Source: Candidatus Nanoarchaeia archaeon (GTDB lineage: Archaea > Nanobdellota > Nanobdellia > Woesearchaeales > UBA10216). Taken from it: DNA of 43,472 bases. Shown piece by piece: positions 1 through 7,367 of the stretch. Numbering within the stretch: position 1 is the first letter of the stretch; each line of letters begins with the position of its first letter. Location of the stretch: the NCBI GenBank assembly GCA_028279045.1, contig JANQSZ010000016.1, positions 70,333 through 113,804 on the forward strand, written 5' to 3'. The position numbers and the translations under genes are program-made. Below the pieces are notes generated by a model that was given only the letters and a program-made list of their open reading frames with translations, was not told the origin of the DNA and did not search any database.

Positions 1-2
1 AT

Positions 3-1118
3 CCAGTAGCTGGGTACAACATTCAAGAGCAGGAAGGAATTCGAGCAACTATTCCAGCTGCAGCCACTACGCACGATGAAGACGTCATCTCAACGGAAAA
101 CTTCATTATTCATACGGATCAGGAAGAAATAAACGAGCGCCGTGTTGCTCTTTCTGGTAGCGTAACCGAGCAGATTAAAGAATCTGCAATTAGAGCACGC
201 GATCACAAACTAGTCATCACATTAATCAACGAGCAGTTCATCGAAACTGATTTCATGGATCATGCTGCAGATATTATTGCTGGCATTACCAATACTGATG
301 AAGACAACCCGCAAGCTGAAGGTTGGAACAAAAACGTTCGAGATGAGATTCCTGTAACAACTGCAGGAGTTTTCCGAAAGAACGATCGTGTTGTCGAAAT
401 TCTCATTCCACAGAATGCAGATTACGCAATCACCACGAATGAAGGTATTAGCGTAACTGTTCCAAGTGAAGTGCTCGAAAACTATGATAATGATTTAGTT
501 GCACAAGATATCATTACCGTTTTCGACGAGGATGAAGATCCGCCTGATGAGTGTGCCGGTAACACGATTCCGTGCGAGTGTGGTAACGATTGTCCAACAG
601 GCGAATGTACAGGTAACCAGGATTGCCCATCCGGTCAAGTATGTTTAGACTTGCAATGTGAAGTGCCGACTGGTTGCACAGATAATAGCGATTGTTCTGC
701 TGGTCAAGTGTGTACTGGAGGCCAATGTGTAGCTGGTCCAGAGTGTACTGATAACAGTGATTGCTCATCCGGTCAAATGTGTAGTGGCGGATCATGCGTA
801 GCAGCTCCGGAGTGTACAAACAACAACGAATGTTCATCTGGAGAAGTTTGTATAGATGGATCATGCGTTTCAAGTGGGCAATGTACGGATAACAGCGATT
901 GTGCATCTGGAGAAATTTGTTCAGGTGGTCAATGTATCGCCGATCAAGGATGTACAGATGATGACGATTGTCCAGGATCACAAGTTTGTACTGCAGGTCA
1001 GTGTGAAGCAGGTCCACAATGTACATCAAACAGCCAGTGTGGAACAGGAGAAACATGTATAGACGGTGTTTGTGTAGCAGATACAACCCCACCAACTGCA
1101 ACGATTGAAATTAATTAA
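3..1118 (+). CDS. Cysteine-repeat surface protein, 5'-truncated by window edge
   Basis: The frame is open from the first bases, so the start lies outside the window. The first ~180 visible residues resemble a beta-rich domain known from surface and phage structural proteins: a GWN..VR stretch, then a YAITTNEGISVTVP-type strand. Next comes an acidic linker, then seven consecutive 23-residue repeats of the form CT.N.DC.SG.VC..G.CV, each with four cysteines. The tail DTTPPTATIEIN looks like the beginning of another Ig-like domain cut short by the stop codon. The disulfide-rich repeats imply an extracellular location. Exact function is unknown; adhesion or ligand binding is inferred. The 3' end overlaps the convergent thiolase gene by 8 bases. 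Confidence 0.85.
   Translation, partial: PVAGYNIQEQEGIRATIPAAATTHDEDVISTENFIIHTDQEEINERRVALSGSVTEQIKESAIRARDHKLVITLINEQFIETDFMDHAADIIAGITNTDEDNPQAEGWNKNVRDEIPVTTAGVFRKNDRVVEILIPQNADYAITTNEGISVTVPSEVLENYDNDLVAQDIITVFDEDEDPPDECAGNTIPCECGNDCPTGECTGNQDCPSGQVCLDLQCEVPTGCTDNSDCSAGQVCTGGQCVAGPECTDNSDCSSGQMCSGGSCVAAPECTNNNECSSGEVCIDGSCVSSGQCTDNSDCASGEICSGGQCIADQGCTDDDDCPGSQVCTAGQCEAGPQCTSNSQCGTGETCIDGVCVADTTPPTATIEIN
606..1088 (+). repeat. Seven tandem 69-bp repeats encoding a 23-residue four-Cys motif
   Basis: Seven in-frame units of exactly 69 bases, each starting at a TGT codon. Cysteine spacing is constant (C-x5/6-C-x5-C-x4-C) while other residues drift. This is a protein-level repeat, not a CRISPR array: the units diverge at synonymous and non-synonymous sites and have no spacers. 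Confidence 0.9.
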
Positions 1119-1989
1119 GCGCTGTTAAGAATTCTTTTGATAACTTACAAGCTCGACATAAACTACCGCCAGAGGGCGATCCGCATTCTGTGCAATATTG
1201 CAGTTCCGGTGTTTCAATACCGCGCAGTTCAGGTATGTGTTCAACAAACGCTTCTACCAGTCGCAATTTAGCGCCTGGGTGTTCTTTCTCATACTCACTC
1301 ATTGCTTCCCTCGCCACATTCCGAATGCTTGTTCCTGCGTTCGGACATTCAGTAAACTGCACGCCAAACTTCAACAAGAATGCGTACGTTGCAACTTCTT
1401 TTTCCGTACAGAAATATAATGGTTTAATGCGAGGAATGAATTGTTCTTCCTTCAACTGTCCAGTAACAGGTCCAAGTCGTGCAAGTACTGCAGTGTTTCC
1501 TTTCAACATGTTCATCAGAATAGATTGTGATTCATCATCAAGATTATGTCCTGTCGCCACTTTGTCAAATCCCTTAGCATTTTTGTTCAACAAGTAACGC
1601 CGAAACACTCCGCATGCATAGCACGCGCTCATCTTCTTTGCTTCCAATCCTTCATCAAGTGTAAATCCAAATGCTCCTTTGTAAGAATCGATGTGTAACG
1701 GAATGTCATGCTCCTGACAAAACCTCTTCAAGTCTTCTAGCGTAGAATCCCTATACCCAGCGATCCCTTCATCGATCGCCAGCGCTTCAATATCATATCC
1801 AAATTTCTTCAGCAAGTACAGTACAGCAGTAGAATCCTTGCCACCAGATGCAGCTACAACGATCTTCTCTCCTTTCTTTACCATATCAAAGCGCTTGACC
1901 GTATCCTCTACCTTGCTCTCAAACCGCTCAATAAAGTGTTCTTGGCAGTAGGTTTCATACACTGCTTGCTCCCCACATGCACATTTCAT
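1111..1989 (-). CDS. tRNA 2-thiouridine synthetase, TtuA/NcsA family
   Basis: 292-residue ATP-pyrophosphatase of the TtuA/NcsA (TIGR00269-like) family, which adenylates tRNA uridine and replaces its C2 oxygen with sulfur. The PP-loop SGGKDS is at residues 48-53. An N-terminal zinc site is suggested by CxC...CxxH (3-18), and a C-terminal ribbon by CxxC...CxxC (266-281). The three cysteines expected for catalysis or an Fe-S cluster are C123, C126 (CYAC) and C215 (ECP). Whether the target is U54 (TtuA) or wobble U34 (NcsA) cannot be decided here. The start codon lies 25.5 nt from the centre of a TATA box shared with the divergent gatB, indicating a leaderless mRNA. Confidence 0.92.
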   Translation of the reverse strand: MKCACGEQAVYETYCQEHFIERFESKVEDTVKRFDMVKKGEKIVVAASGGKDSTAVLYLLKKFGYDIEALAIDEGIAGYRDSTLEDLKRFCQEHDIPLHIDSYKGAFGFTLDEGLEAKKMSACYACGVFRRYLLNKNAKGFDKVATGHNLDDESQSILMNMLKGNTAVLARLGPVTGQLKEEQFIPRIKPLYFCTEKEVATYAFLLKFGVQFTECPNAGTSIRNVAREAMSEYEKEHPGAKLRLVEAFVEHIPELRGIETPELQYCTECGSPSGGSLCRACKLSKEFLTALN

Positions 1990-2010
1990 ACCCTTCTGGG
2001 GTGAGAAGAT

Positions 2011-2018
2011 TTTTAAAA
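2011..2018. promoter_or_regulatory. Symmetric TATA box shared by thiolase gene (minus) and gatB (plus)
   Basis: TTTTAAAA is self-complementary. Its centre (2014.5) is exactly 25.5 nt from both start codons (1989 minus, 2040 plus), and no second TATA element is visible in the 50-bp gap. Confidence 0.75.
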
Positions 2019-2039
2019 AGCTTACCCGCTCTTACTAGT

Positions 2040-3416
2040 ATGAAGGTAAAATGTGGCTTGGAAGTGCATGGCTACCTAAATATGCACGAAACCAGATCCA
2101 AGCTGTTCTGCAATTGCGAAATAGATACAGAGGCAGCTCCCAATACCACTATTTGCCCGCGTTGCACTGGCATGCCAGGCTCTAAGGCCATGCTTCCCAA
2201 CCGAGAAGCAGTAGACAAGATCTTAGCGGTAGCCTTGATGCTAGACTGCACTCCTAATGAACGCTTAATTTTCCAAAGAAAACACTACAGTTGGCCTGAT
2301 CTGCCAAATGGGTATCAGAAAACAATGTCCGGCTCCTATGCTGTTCCAGTAGGTGAGAACGGTTCATTCCTAGGAATCGGCATTGAAGAAGTTCATCTGG
2401 AAGAAGACCCAGCAAGATGGGATCCAGAAACAGGGAACGTTGATTACAATCGATCCGGTTACCCATTAGTAGAAATTGTAACCAAGCCAGATTTCACTAG
2501 TGCAGGGCAATTGCGAGACTGGCTCAAGAAGTTAGTTACTCTTCTTTCCTATGTAAACGCTGTCGATCCCAACATGGGTATCAAAGCAGATGTAAACGTT
2601 TCAATCGGGCCAAAATTCAAACGTGTAGAAGTAAAGAACGTGAATAGCTTCAAGAGTATTGTAAAAGCATTCGAGCATGAAATTCTACGCCAAGCTGCCG
2701 ACGAGAAGGAAGGAGTGAAATTCGAACAGCACACGAGAGCTTGGGATGAATCTACAAATTCAACAAAGTTCATGCGTTCCAAAGAGCAAGCAATGGACTA
2801 CATGTTTATTCCCGAGCCAGATTTGCCTGCAGTTCACGTTGACAAAAAGAAGATAACAAACATGGAGAAAGATCTTCCTGAAAAGCCTGCGCAGAAAGTT
2901 TCTCGCTACACAAAGAAGATGAAGCTCGACAAAATCGATGCAGAAGTATTGAGCGCTGAAATTCAACTCGCAGAGCTCTTCGAAAAGGTAGCAGAGGAGA
3001 TAGATCCTATTCTCGCTGCAAGATGGCTCCGCCGCGAGTTGCTTCGCGTCCTCAACTACAACAAGCAAGAACTCGCGGACTTGAAAGCTGATGAAAAACA
3101 CATCAAACAATTACTCAAGCTGGTTGAAAAGAAAGAAATTACTGATAAGACAGCGCAGAAACTCATAGAAAAGCTTGTTGAAGAGCCATTCGACGTTGCG
3201 AAGTACGTTAAAGAGCACAAACTCGGTGCAGTTTCCGACGAGAATGTCATCGAGCAGTACGTAAAAGAAGCAATCGATGAAAATCCAAAAGCGGTAGAAG
3301 ATTTCAAAGCCGGCAAACAGGAAGCGTTGAATTTCATTGTCGGTCAAGTTATGCGTAAGTCAAAGGGCAAAGCAACGCCTGACGCAGTTCAAAAATTGGT
3401 GAAGAAGAATATCTGA
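2040..3416 (+). CDS. gatB: Asp/Glu-tRNA amidotransferase subunit B
   Basis: 458-residue GatB, the kinase and tRNA-binding subunit of the GatCAB amidotransferase that converts mischarged Asp-tRNA(Asn) or Glu-tRNA(Gln) to the amide form. The N-terminal GLEVH signature, the cysteine motifs CNC and CPRC, and FQRKHYSWPDLPNGYQ are present. The C-terminal helical and YqeY-like tail (roughly residues 300-458, ending in MRKSKGKATP.AVQKLVKK) is complete. It lacks the AspRS-like insertion of GatE. An in-frame ATG at 1977 lies inside the divergent gene; 2040 is preferred because of the TATA box 25 nt upstream and because the family's N-terminus begins there. GatA and GatC are not in the window. Confidence 0.95.
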   Translation: MKVKCGLEVHGYLNMHETRSKLFCNCEIDTEAAPNTTICPRCTGMPGSKAMLPNREAVDKILAVALMLDCTPNERLIFQRKHYSWPDLPNGYQKTMSGSYAVPVGENGSFLGIGIEEVHLEEDPARWDPETGNVDYNRSGYPLVEIVTKPDFTSAGQLRDWLKKLVTLLSYVNAVDPNMGIKADVNVSIGPKFKRVEVKNVNSFKSIVKAFEHEILRQAADEKEGVKFEQHTRAWDESTNSTKFMRSKEQAMDYMFIPEPDLPAVHVDKKKITNMEKDLPEKPAQKVSRYTKKMKLDKIDAEVLSAEIQLAELFEKVAEEIDPILAARWLRRELLRVLNYNKQELADLKADEKHIKQLLKLVEKKEITDKTAQKLIEKLVEEPFDVAKYVKEHKLGAVSDENVIEQYVKEAIDENPKAVEDFKAGKQEALNFIVGQVMRKSKGKATPDAVQKLVKKNI

Positions 3417-3856
3417 TGGATGAAAAATTCAGAGAAACACAGGAATTTGTAAACAAATTGGAAAGCGTTGTCCAGCAAGACATCGTTATCGAAGCAATGG
3501 AGATGAAATTGCTTGATTGGGAGCGTGAGCAGATAGCTACTGAGCTCAGAAAAGACAAGCGTTTCCATCGGCTAGCACAGGACGTCCTTTCTCTTCTCAA
3601 AGAAATCCGAAGCCAACTCAACACACAGCCAGTCAAAGATGAAATCTGGAAGGAAATTGATGAATCCATTACCGAAATGAAATCAATCATCGACGACAAG
3701 ATAGCACACGAACGGCACGACCTCTCCCCAGCCCACAAAACAGTCCGCGGCGATATCACCATTGTGATGAATGATGCAAACACATTACTAGAAAAGATGC
3801 TAGAGATCCAAAAAGATTTAAAGGAGCTCGAACAAGAAAGGTATGGTGATAGCTAG
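3416..3856 (+). CDS. Unrecognised helical protein, 146 aa
   Basis: Starts in a TGATG overlap with the gatB stop and ends in an overlap with the next gene, so it is translationally coupled in the gatB operon. The sequence is almost wholly charged and helical (E, K, Q, L rich), with coiled-coil character throughout and a histidine-containing loop near residue 102 (HERHDLSPAHK). No cysteines, signal peptide or membrane helix are seen. I do not recognise a family. Similar length and helical layout in the downstream gene suggest the two could be partners or distant paralogues, but I see no clear sequence identity. Confidence 0.75.
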   Translation: MDEKFRETQEFVNKLESVVQQDIVIEAMEMKLLDWEREQIATELRKDKRFHRLAQDVLSLLKEIRSQLNTQPVKDEIWKEIDESITEMKSIIDDKIAHERHDLSPAHKTVRGDITIVMNDANTLLEKMLEIQKDLKELEQERYGDS

Positions 3857-4299
3857 TGAGTGAAACAGCAGAGGAACGTCAGGCAATTAACATCGCTAAC
3901 AAGGTTAGAGAAGTCTCCCATAGAGATATGGAGCTAGATGAAGATCAAGAAAGAATTCTCAAGGATAAATTACACCTTTTAGAGCGGGAACGAACGATTG
4001 ACAAGCACGTGCAAAGTAAGGCTCACGATATTATTAATTGGGAAAGGGACTTGATAGAGGATCCTGCTCCTAAGTATGATGCGCATAGAAGAGAAAATAT
4101 TTCTAAAGCAATAGCAGAGATCGAGAAACTTCTGAAAGAAAAACAGGAAATAGAAGCACAGCTCACTGAAGATGAAAAGAAAGCCAGGACCGCATTCGTA
4201 ACAGAGGCAGGAGACGTCGGCTGGTTACTTTCAACAATGAAAGACTTGCGCAGAACACATCCAGAACGCTTTAATGATCGGTGGCGAAAGGCTGCGTAG
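3856..4299 (+). CDS. Unrecognised helical protein, 147 aa, GTG start
   Basis: The GTG start at 3856 overlaps the last base of the preceding TAG stop, fitting translational coupling. The protein is charged and helical with probable coiled coil over residues 5-110, ending in a basic tail (RRTHPERFNDRWRKAA). There is no membrane segment and no cysteine. Family not recognised. It closes the gatB operon; the 134 bases that follow are AT-rich and contain the promoter of the protease gene. Confidence 0.7.
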   Translation: MSETAEERQAINIANKVREVSHRDMELDEDQERILKDKLHLLERERTIDKHVQSKAHDIINWERDLIEDPAPKYDAHRRENISKAIAEIEKLLKEKQEIEAQLTEDEKKARTAFVTEAGDVGWLLSTMKDLRRTHPERFNDRWRKAA

Positions 4300-4405
4300 T
4301 TAATAGAAATACGACGGTAGAAGAAAATAGGCGCGCAACATTTCTGATTTGTTCGTAAAATATTTGTTAGTTCCAAAATTCTTTCGATAATTTCTCCCTA
4401 ATTCA

Positions 4406-4413
4406 CTTTTAAC
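4406..4413 (+). promoter_or_regulatory. TATA box of the subtilisin gene
   Basis: CTTTTAAC centred about 25 nt upstream of the ATG at 4434, as at other leaderless genes in the window. Confidence 0.55.
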
Positions 4414-4433
4414 ATCAGTCTACTTTCTAGAGC

Positions 4434-5633
4434 ATGAAACTTCGTGCTCAGCAAGCATTGCAAAAAAGAAGACGTTCTGCTTTCAGTAGAGCGTTGCGCA
4501 ACAACAACACACTTGAGGTTATCCTCGAGACTGCACCAGATTCTCAGAAGAAAGTTGCTAAAAAACTGAAAAACTTTACTGAAGTAAAACACGTCTACGA
4601 GAATATTCCCTATGTTTCTATCCAAGTAAGTCCGCAGGAAGCGGCAATCATGCGTGAAAGCATTGAAAATCATGCTCAAAATGAGTTTCGTGAGCAATTT
4701 AGTGATCTCTCTCCATACTTACGTCGCATAGAAGTTGCAGCTCCAATCAAAGTTCCGACGCTAAAGAAAGCATCTACCCATATCTGGAATCTCGAACGCA
4801 TCGGTGCCTACGATGCTCAGATGCAAACCCATGGGAATGGCATCACAGTAGGAATAATTGACACAGGTATTGATACAGATCATCCAGAACTACAAGAGCG
4901 TTTTGGAAACGAAATAGGGTATGATTTTGTTGAGAAAAACAAGAATCCAAAAGACGAAGTTGGTCACGGTACACATGTTGCCGGAATAGTTGCCGGGCAA
5001 CGATACGGCGTCGCTCCTTCTTCTCAGTTGTACAGTCTGCGCGTCCTCGACAAAAATGGAGAAGGATTCGAGTCAGATACCATGGCTGCAATTGATTGGG
5101 CTATTAGCAAAGATCTCGACATTGTGAACTTGAGTTTAGGTGCTCCTTTTGCATCGCAAGCATTTGAAGACATGTGCTATGCTGCGGCTGCAGCAGGGTT
5201 AACGATTGTTGCCGCCGCTGGTAACAGCAAAGCAGGGCCTGCATATCCCGCTGCGTTCGGTGATCCAGTCATTGCCGTAGCCGCTACTGATCGGAACGAT
5301 AAGCATCCTGCATTCAGTAATATTTACGATACTAATGACATCAGTGCTCCTGGTGTTGATGTTGTCTCTTCAGTTCCGTGGGGATATGAAGCATTTACAG
5401 GAACATCGATGGCTTCTCCTCATGTGGCTGGTTCCTTAGCACTGGCAAAATCTGTTGGCGGTTCAAATCTTGAACAAATCATGAAAGAAAACGCAGATCC
5501 ACTCGGACCATCAGAAAAATTTGGTGCAGGCATGGTACAAGTGGATAGAATGGTTGAAGCGTCACAATCAAGATTGAATTTCGCGCAATATGGACGAACA
5601 GCAGTAGGAATGGTGAAGCAAATTGTTTGGTGA
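4434..5633 (+). CDS. Subtilisin-like serine protease (S8) with N-terminal propeptide
   Basis: 399 residues. Catalytic triad in S8 order: Asp143 (DTGID), His178 (GHGTHVAG) and Ser325 (GTSMASPH), with oxyanion Asn264 (AAGN). Residues ~26-105 form a beta-alpha-beta region typical of an I9 propeptide/inhibitor. Notably there is no signal peptide: the N-terminus is basic (QKRRRSAFSRALR). The enzyme may therefore be cytoplasmic or exported unconventionally. The catalytic domain is complete and ends shortly after the helix that follows the Ser motif. The following small gene overlaps it by 11 bases and may encode a second inhibitor-like module. Confidence 0.93.
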   Translation: MKLRAQQALQKRRRSAFSRALRNNNTLEVILETAPDSQKKVAKKLKNFTEVKHVYENIPYVSIQVSPQEAAIMRESIENHAQNEFREQFSDLSPYLRRIEVAAPIKVPTLKKASTHIWNLERIGAYDAQMQTHGNGITVGIIDTGIDTDHPELQERFGNEIGYDFVEKNKNPKDEVGHGTHVAGIVAGQRYGVAPSSQLYSLRVLDKNGEGFESDTMAAIDWAISKDLDIVNLSLGAPFASQAFEDMCYAAAAAGLTIVAAAGNSKAGPAYPAAFGDPVIAVAATDRNDKHPAFSNIYDTNDISAPGVDVVSSVPWGYEAFTGTSMASPHVAGSLALAKSVGGSNLEQIMKENADPLGPSEKFGAGMVQVDRMVEASQSRLNFAQYGRTAVGMVKQIVW

Positions 5634-5853
5634 ACAGCACATAATTGGATACGAATCAGAAGAGCAGCGAGAAAAATTGCAAGATTTACTTCCAAAAGAT
5701 CTCATTAGTTACCATTTTGAGCGCACGCAGACATATGTTGCCGAAATAGAACAAGATCTCGTCGAAAAACTCCAGGAAGAAGGTTACAGAGTAGAGAAAG
5801 ACAACATCATTCGGATGGCTCTTCCTTACTCATTTCCTCAACCACCTTCTTGA
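5623..5853 (+). CDS. Small protein resembling a stand-alone I9 inhibitor/propeptide
   Basis: 76 residues starting at TTG 5623, inside the end of the protease gene. An SD-like GGTGA lies at 5612-5616, six bases before the TTG, and the frame is closed by a stop at 5614, so this start is the only reasonable one. Predicted order is strand (HIIGY), helix (SEEQREKLQDLL), strand (TYVAEIE), helix (DLVEKLQEEG), strand (YRVEKDNIIRM). This matches the ferredoxin-like layout of I9 propeptides, including the terminal V-x-x-D-x-x-x-R pattern. Role as intermolecular chaperone or inhibitor of the upstream protease is inferred. Its last 47 bases overlap the convergent gene. Confidence 0.6.
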   Translation: MFGEQHIIGYESEEQREKLQDLLPKDLISYHFERTQTYVAEIEQDLVEKLQEEGYRVEKDNIIRMALPYSFPQPPS

Positions 5854-6109
5854 ACGCAGCAATCTGTTTTTCAGAAAGCATGTCGTTCACGAGGTATTGT
5901 TTCTTAATATCGCGCAGAAAGCTTGATTTTTTATACAGTTCAGGATCGATATCAAACATCTTTTTCATTTCAGGGTCTTTTATCTCTTGATTCATATCAA
6001 CTTGGTTTTGTCGTTTCCAACATTCTCCACAAATCGGTTTTTGTCGTCTATTCTGTACAAGAACCATGTTTTTTCTACACACTATACATTTTTGTTGATA
6101 TGCTGGCAT
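5807..6109 (-). CDS. Small zinc-ribbon protein, 100 aa
   Basis: Begins with two CxxC knuckles (C8-x2-C11 and C27-x2-C30), likely a zinc ribbon, followed by a charged helical tail of ~70 residues. The ATG overlaps the stop of the upstream Mre11-like gene (TAATG), so the two are co-translated. Family not recognised. Position downstream of herA and the Mre11-like gene suggests a role in DNA end processing, but this is contextual only. No Rad50 or NurA gene follows; the next gene converges. Confidence 0.75.
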   Translation of the reverse strand: MPAYQQKCIVCRKNMVLVQNRRQKPICGECWKRQNQVDMNQEIKDPEMKKMFDIDPELYKKSSFLRDIKKQYLVNDMLSEKQIAAFKKVVEEMSKEEPSE

Positions 6110-7326
6110 TAGCTTTCCCCTGTTATTCGTTTTATATCTTCTAGTAGTCTCTGCTCGAAATCAAAAGTAGTTTCTCCCTCTAGTTTCTCCGCGGATAAGA
6201 TCGTCATAAGTTGCTTTGTCATTTCTTTTTCATTTGCATACGGCGATGCGAGTTGTCCTGTGTGCTCGCTAATCAACGCCTCTTCAATGTCTTCTACACT
6301 TGCTCGTTCAATTTTAACTTCCTGAAACTCTCGTGTTTCCAGTTTCGCAGTGTTCTTCATAACAAACACCGCTCCTTGATTATAGAGTCGATCAAAAAGT
6401 TGTCTAATTGCGAGGTCACTTATCCGTCCTGCAGATAGTTGTCCGTAAAATCTCAGTGTAATAATCGTATTAACCAGATTTTCTCCGGCAAGCAGTTGCT
6501 CCAGTTCATTGTTGACTTGATCTGCTGTCTTCCCGCCGCAGTCATGCGTTACGCTCTTCACGTCGTGGATTTTCATTGGTTTCCATTCTGCGTCTGCTTT
6601 TCCATCCACAACATTCACTAAGTAATACCCGCCATGCCGCAATTTTTCAATTTCCCTGAAATTATTAGGAAACATCGGTCCTGGATGTGTAATTAAGCCA
6701 TATTCTGGAACAAGTTCCTTGAACACAAAGTGCGGGTGTCCGCCGGCATAATACAAAAATCCTTTTGGGAAGTACGAAAGCGGCGTGCTCTCCATCAGTT
6801 CCAAATCTTTCGGTTTGAATTCTGTAATTTGCGTGTGAAACATGAATATTTTCTCACCTGGCTCTGCTTCTAAGTTGCTAAGATCCAGTGCTTCATAGTA
6901 ATGCTTGTCCAGCATTCCCATTTTTCCAATGATGCCAGTAATTTTTGCTCCTGTTTTCTCATCAGTTGTAAACGCAAGCTGCAGTTTCCCATCCACAACA
7001 TTGCCGCGCATCACATTCGTGAACAATCCTGCGTTTTCCAGTACATCAAGCATTGTTTTTCCTGTTGGGGAGAAGTCATGACTTCCAGCAATAACATAAA
7101 TTCCAATATTCTTGTCACGCAGTTGCTTGAAGACCGCTGCAACTTCTTTCATTCGGTCAACAGCCGGTAAAGAAACATTAAACAGGTCTCCTGAGATAAG
7201 AACAAAGTCAACATTTTCTTGTTGGCATTCTTCTAAAGATTGCAAGAATGCTTTTGTGCTCACTTCTGCTAGCCGTGGATCTCTCCACGACCCAATATGT
7301 ACGTCTGAAAAGTGAGCAAATTTCAT
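6109..7326 (-). CDS. Mre11-like DNA repair nuclease
   Basis: 405-residue metallophosphoesterase of the Mre11/SbcD family, the nuclease that with Rad50 processes double-strand breaks. Metal-binding motifs: D8-x-H10, GD47, a GSHD loop (81-84), H164 and G-H197-P-H199. The loop is GNHD in most family members, and the Asn normally ligates metal; here position 82 is Ser. A C-terminal helical region (~300-405) fits the capping/Rad50-binding part. Its own TATA box (7349-7356) lies 26 nt before the ATG. herA is immediately upstream, as in many archaea, but Rad50 is absent from the window. Confidence 0.85.
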   Translation of the reverse strand: MKFAHFSDVHIGSWRDPRLAEVSTKAFLQSLEECQQENVDFVLISGDLFNVSLPAVDRMKEVAAVFKQLRDKNIGIYVIAGSHDFSPTGKTMLDVLENAGLFTNVMRGNVVDGKLQLAFTTDEKTGAKITGIIGKMGMLDKHYYEALDLSNLEAEPGEKIFMFHTQITEFKPKDLELMESTPLSYFPKGFLYYAGGHPHFVFKELVPEYGLITHPGPMFPNNFREIEKLRHGGYYLVNVVDGKADAEWKPMKIHDVKSVTHDCGGKTADQVNNELEQLLAGENLVNTIITLRFYGQLSAGRISDLAIRQLFDRLYNQGAVFVMKNTAKLETREFQEVKIERASVEDIEEALISEHTGQLASPYANEKEMTKQLMTILSAEKLEGETTFDFEQRLLEDIKRITGES

Positions 7327-7348
7327 AAAAAAGCTAATTCAACAGCGG

Positions 7349-7356
7349 TATTTAAA
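7349..7356 (-). promoter_or_regulatory. TATA box of the Mre11-like gene
   Basis: TTTAAATA on the minus strand, centred 26.5 nt before the start codon at 7326. It lies in the 41-bp gap after herA, so the nuclease can be transcribed separately. Confidence 0.7.
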
Positions 7357-7367
7357 CCTTATTACAT

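Noticed and set aside
606-1088. CRISPR-like periodic repeat
   Set aside because: Units are contiguous coding repeats with substitutions and no spacers.
514-1101. 195-residue minus-strand ORF through the cysteine repeats
   Set aside because: Shadow frame created by the 69-bp repeat; its composition (Leu, His, Tyr, Arg) is unlike a protein, and the plus-strand frame has clear domain logic.
1977-2039. N-terminal extension of GatB to the ATG at 1977
   Set aside because: Lies within the divergent gene and the promoter; the family N-terminus starts at 2040.
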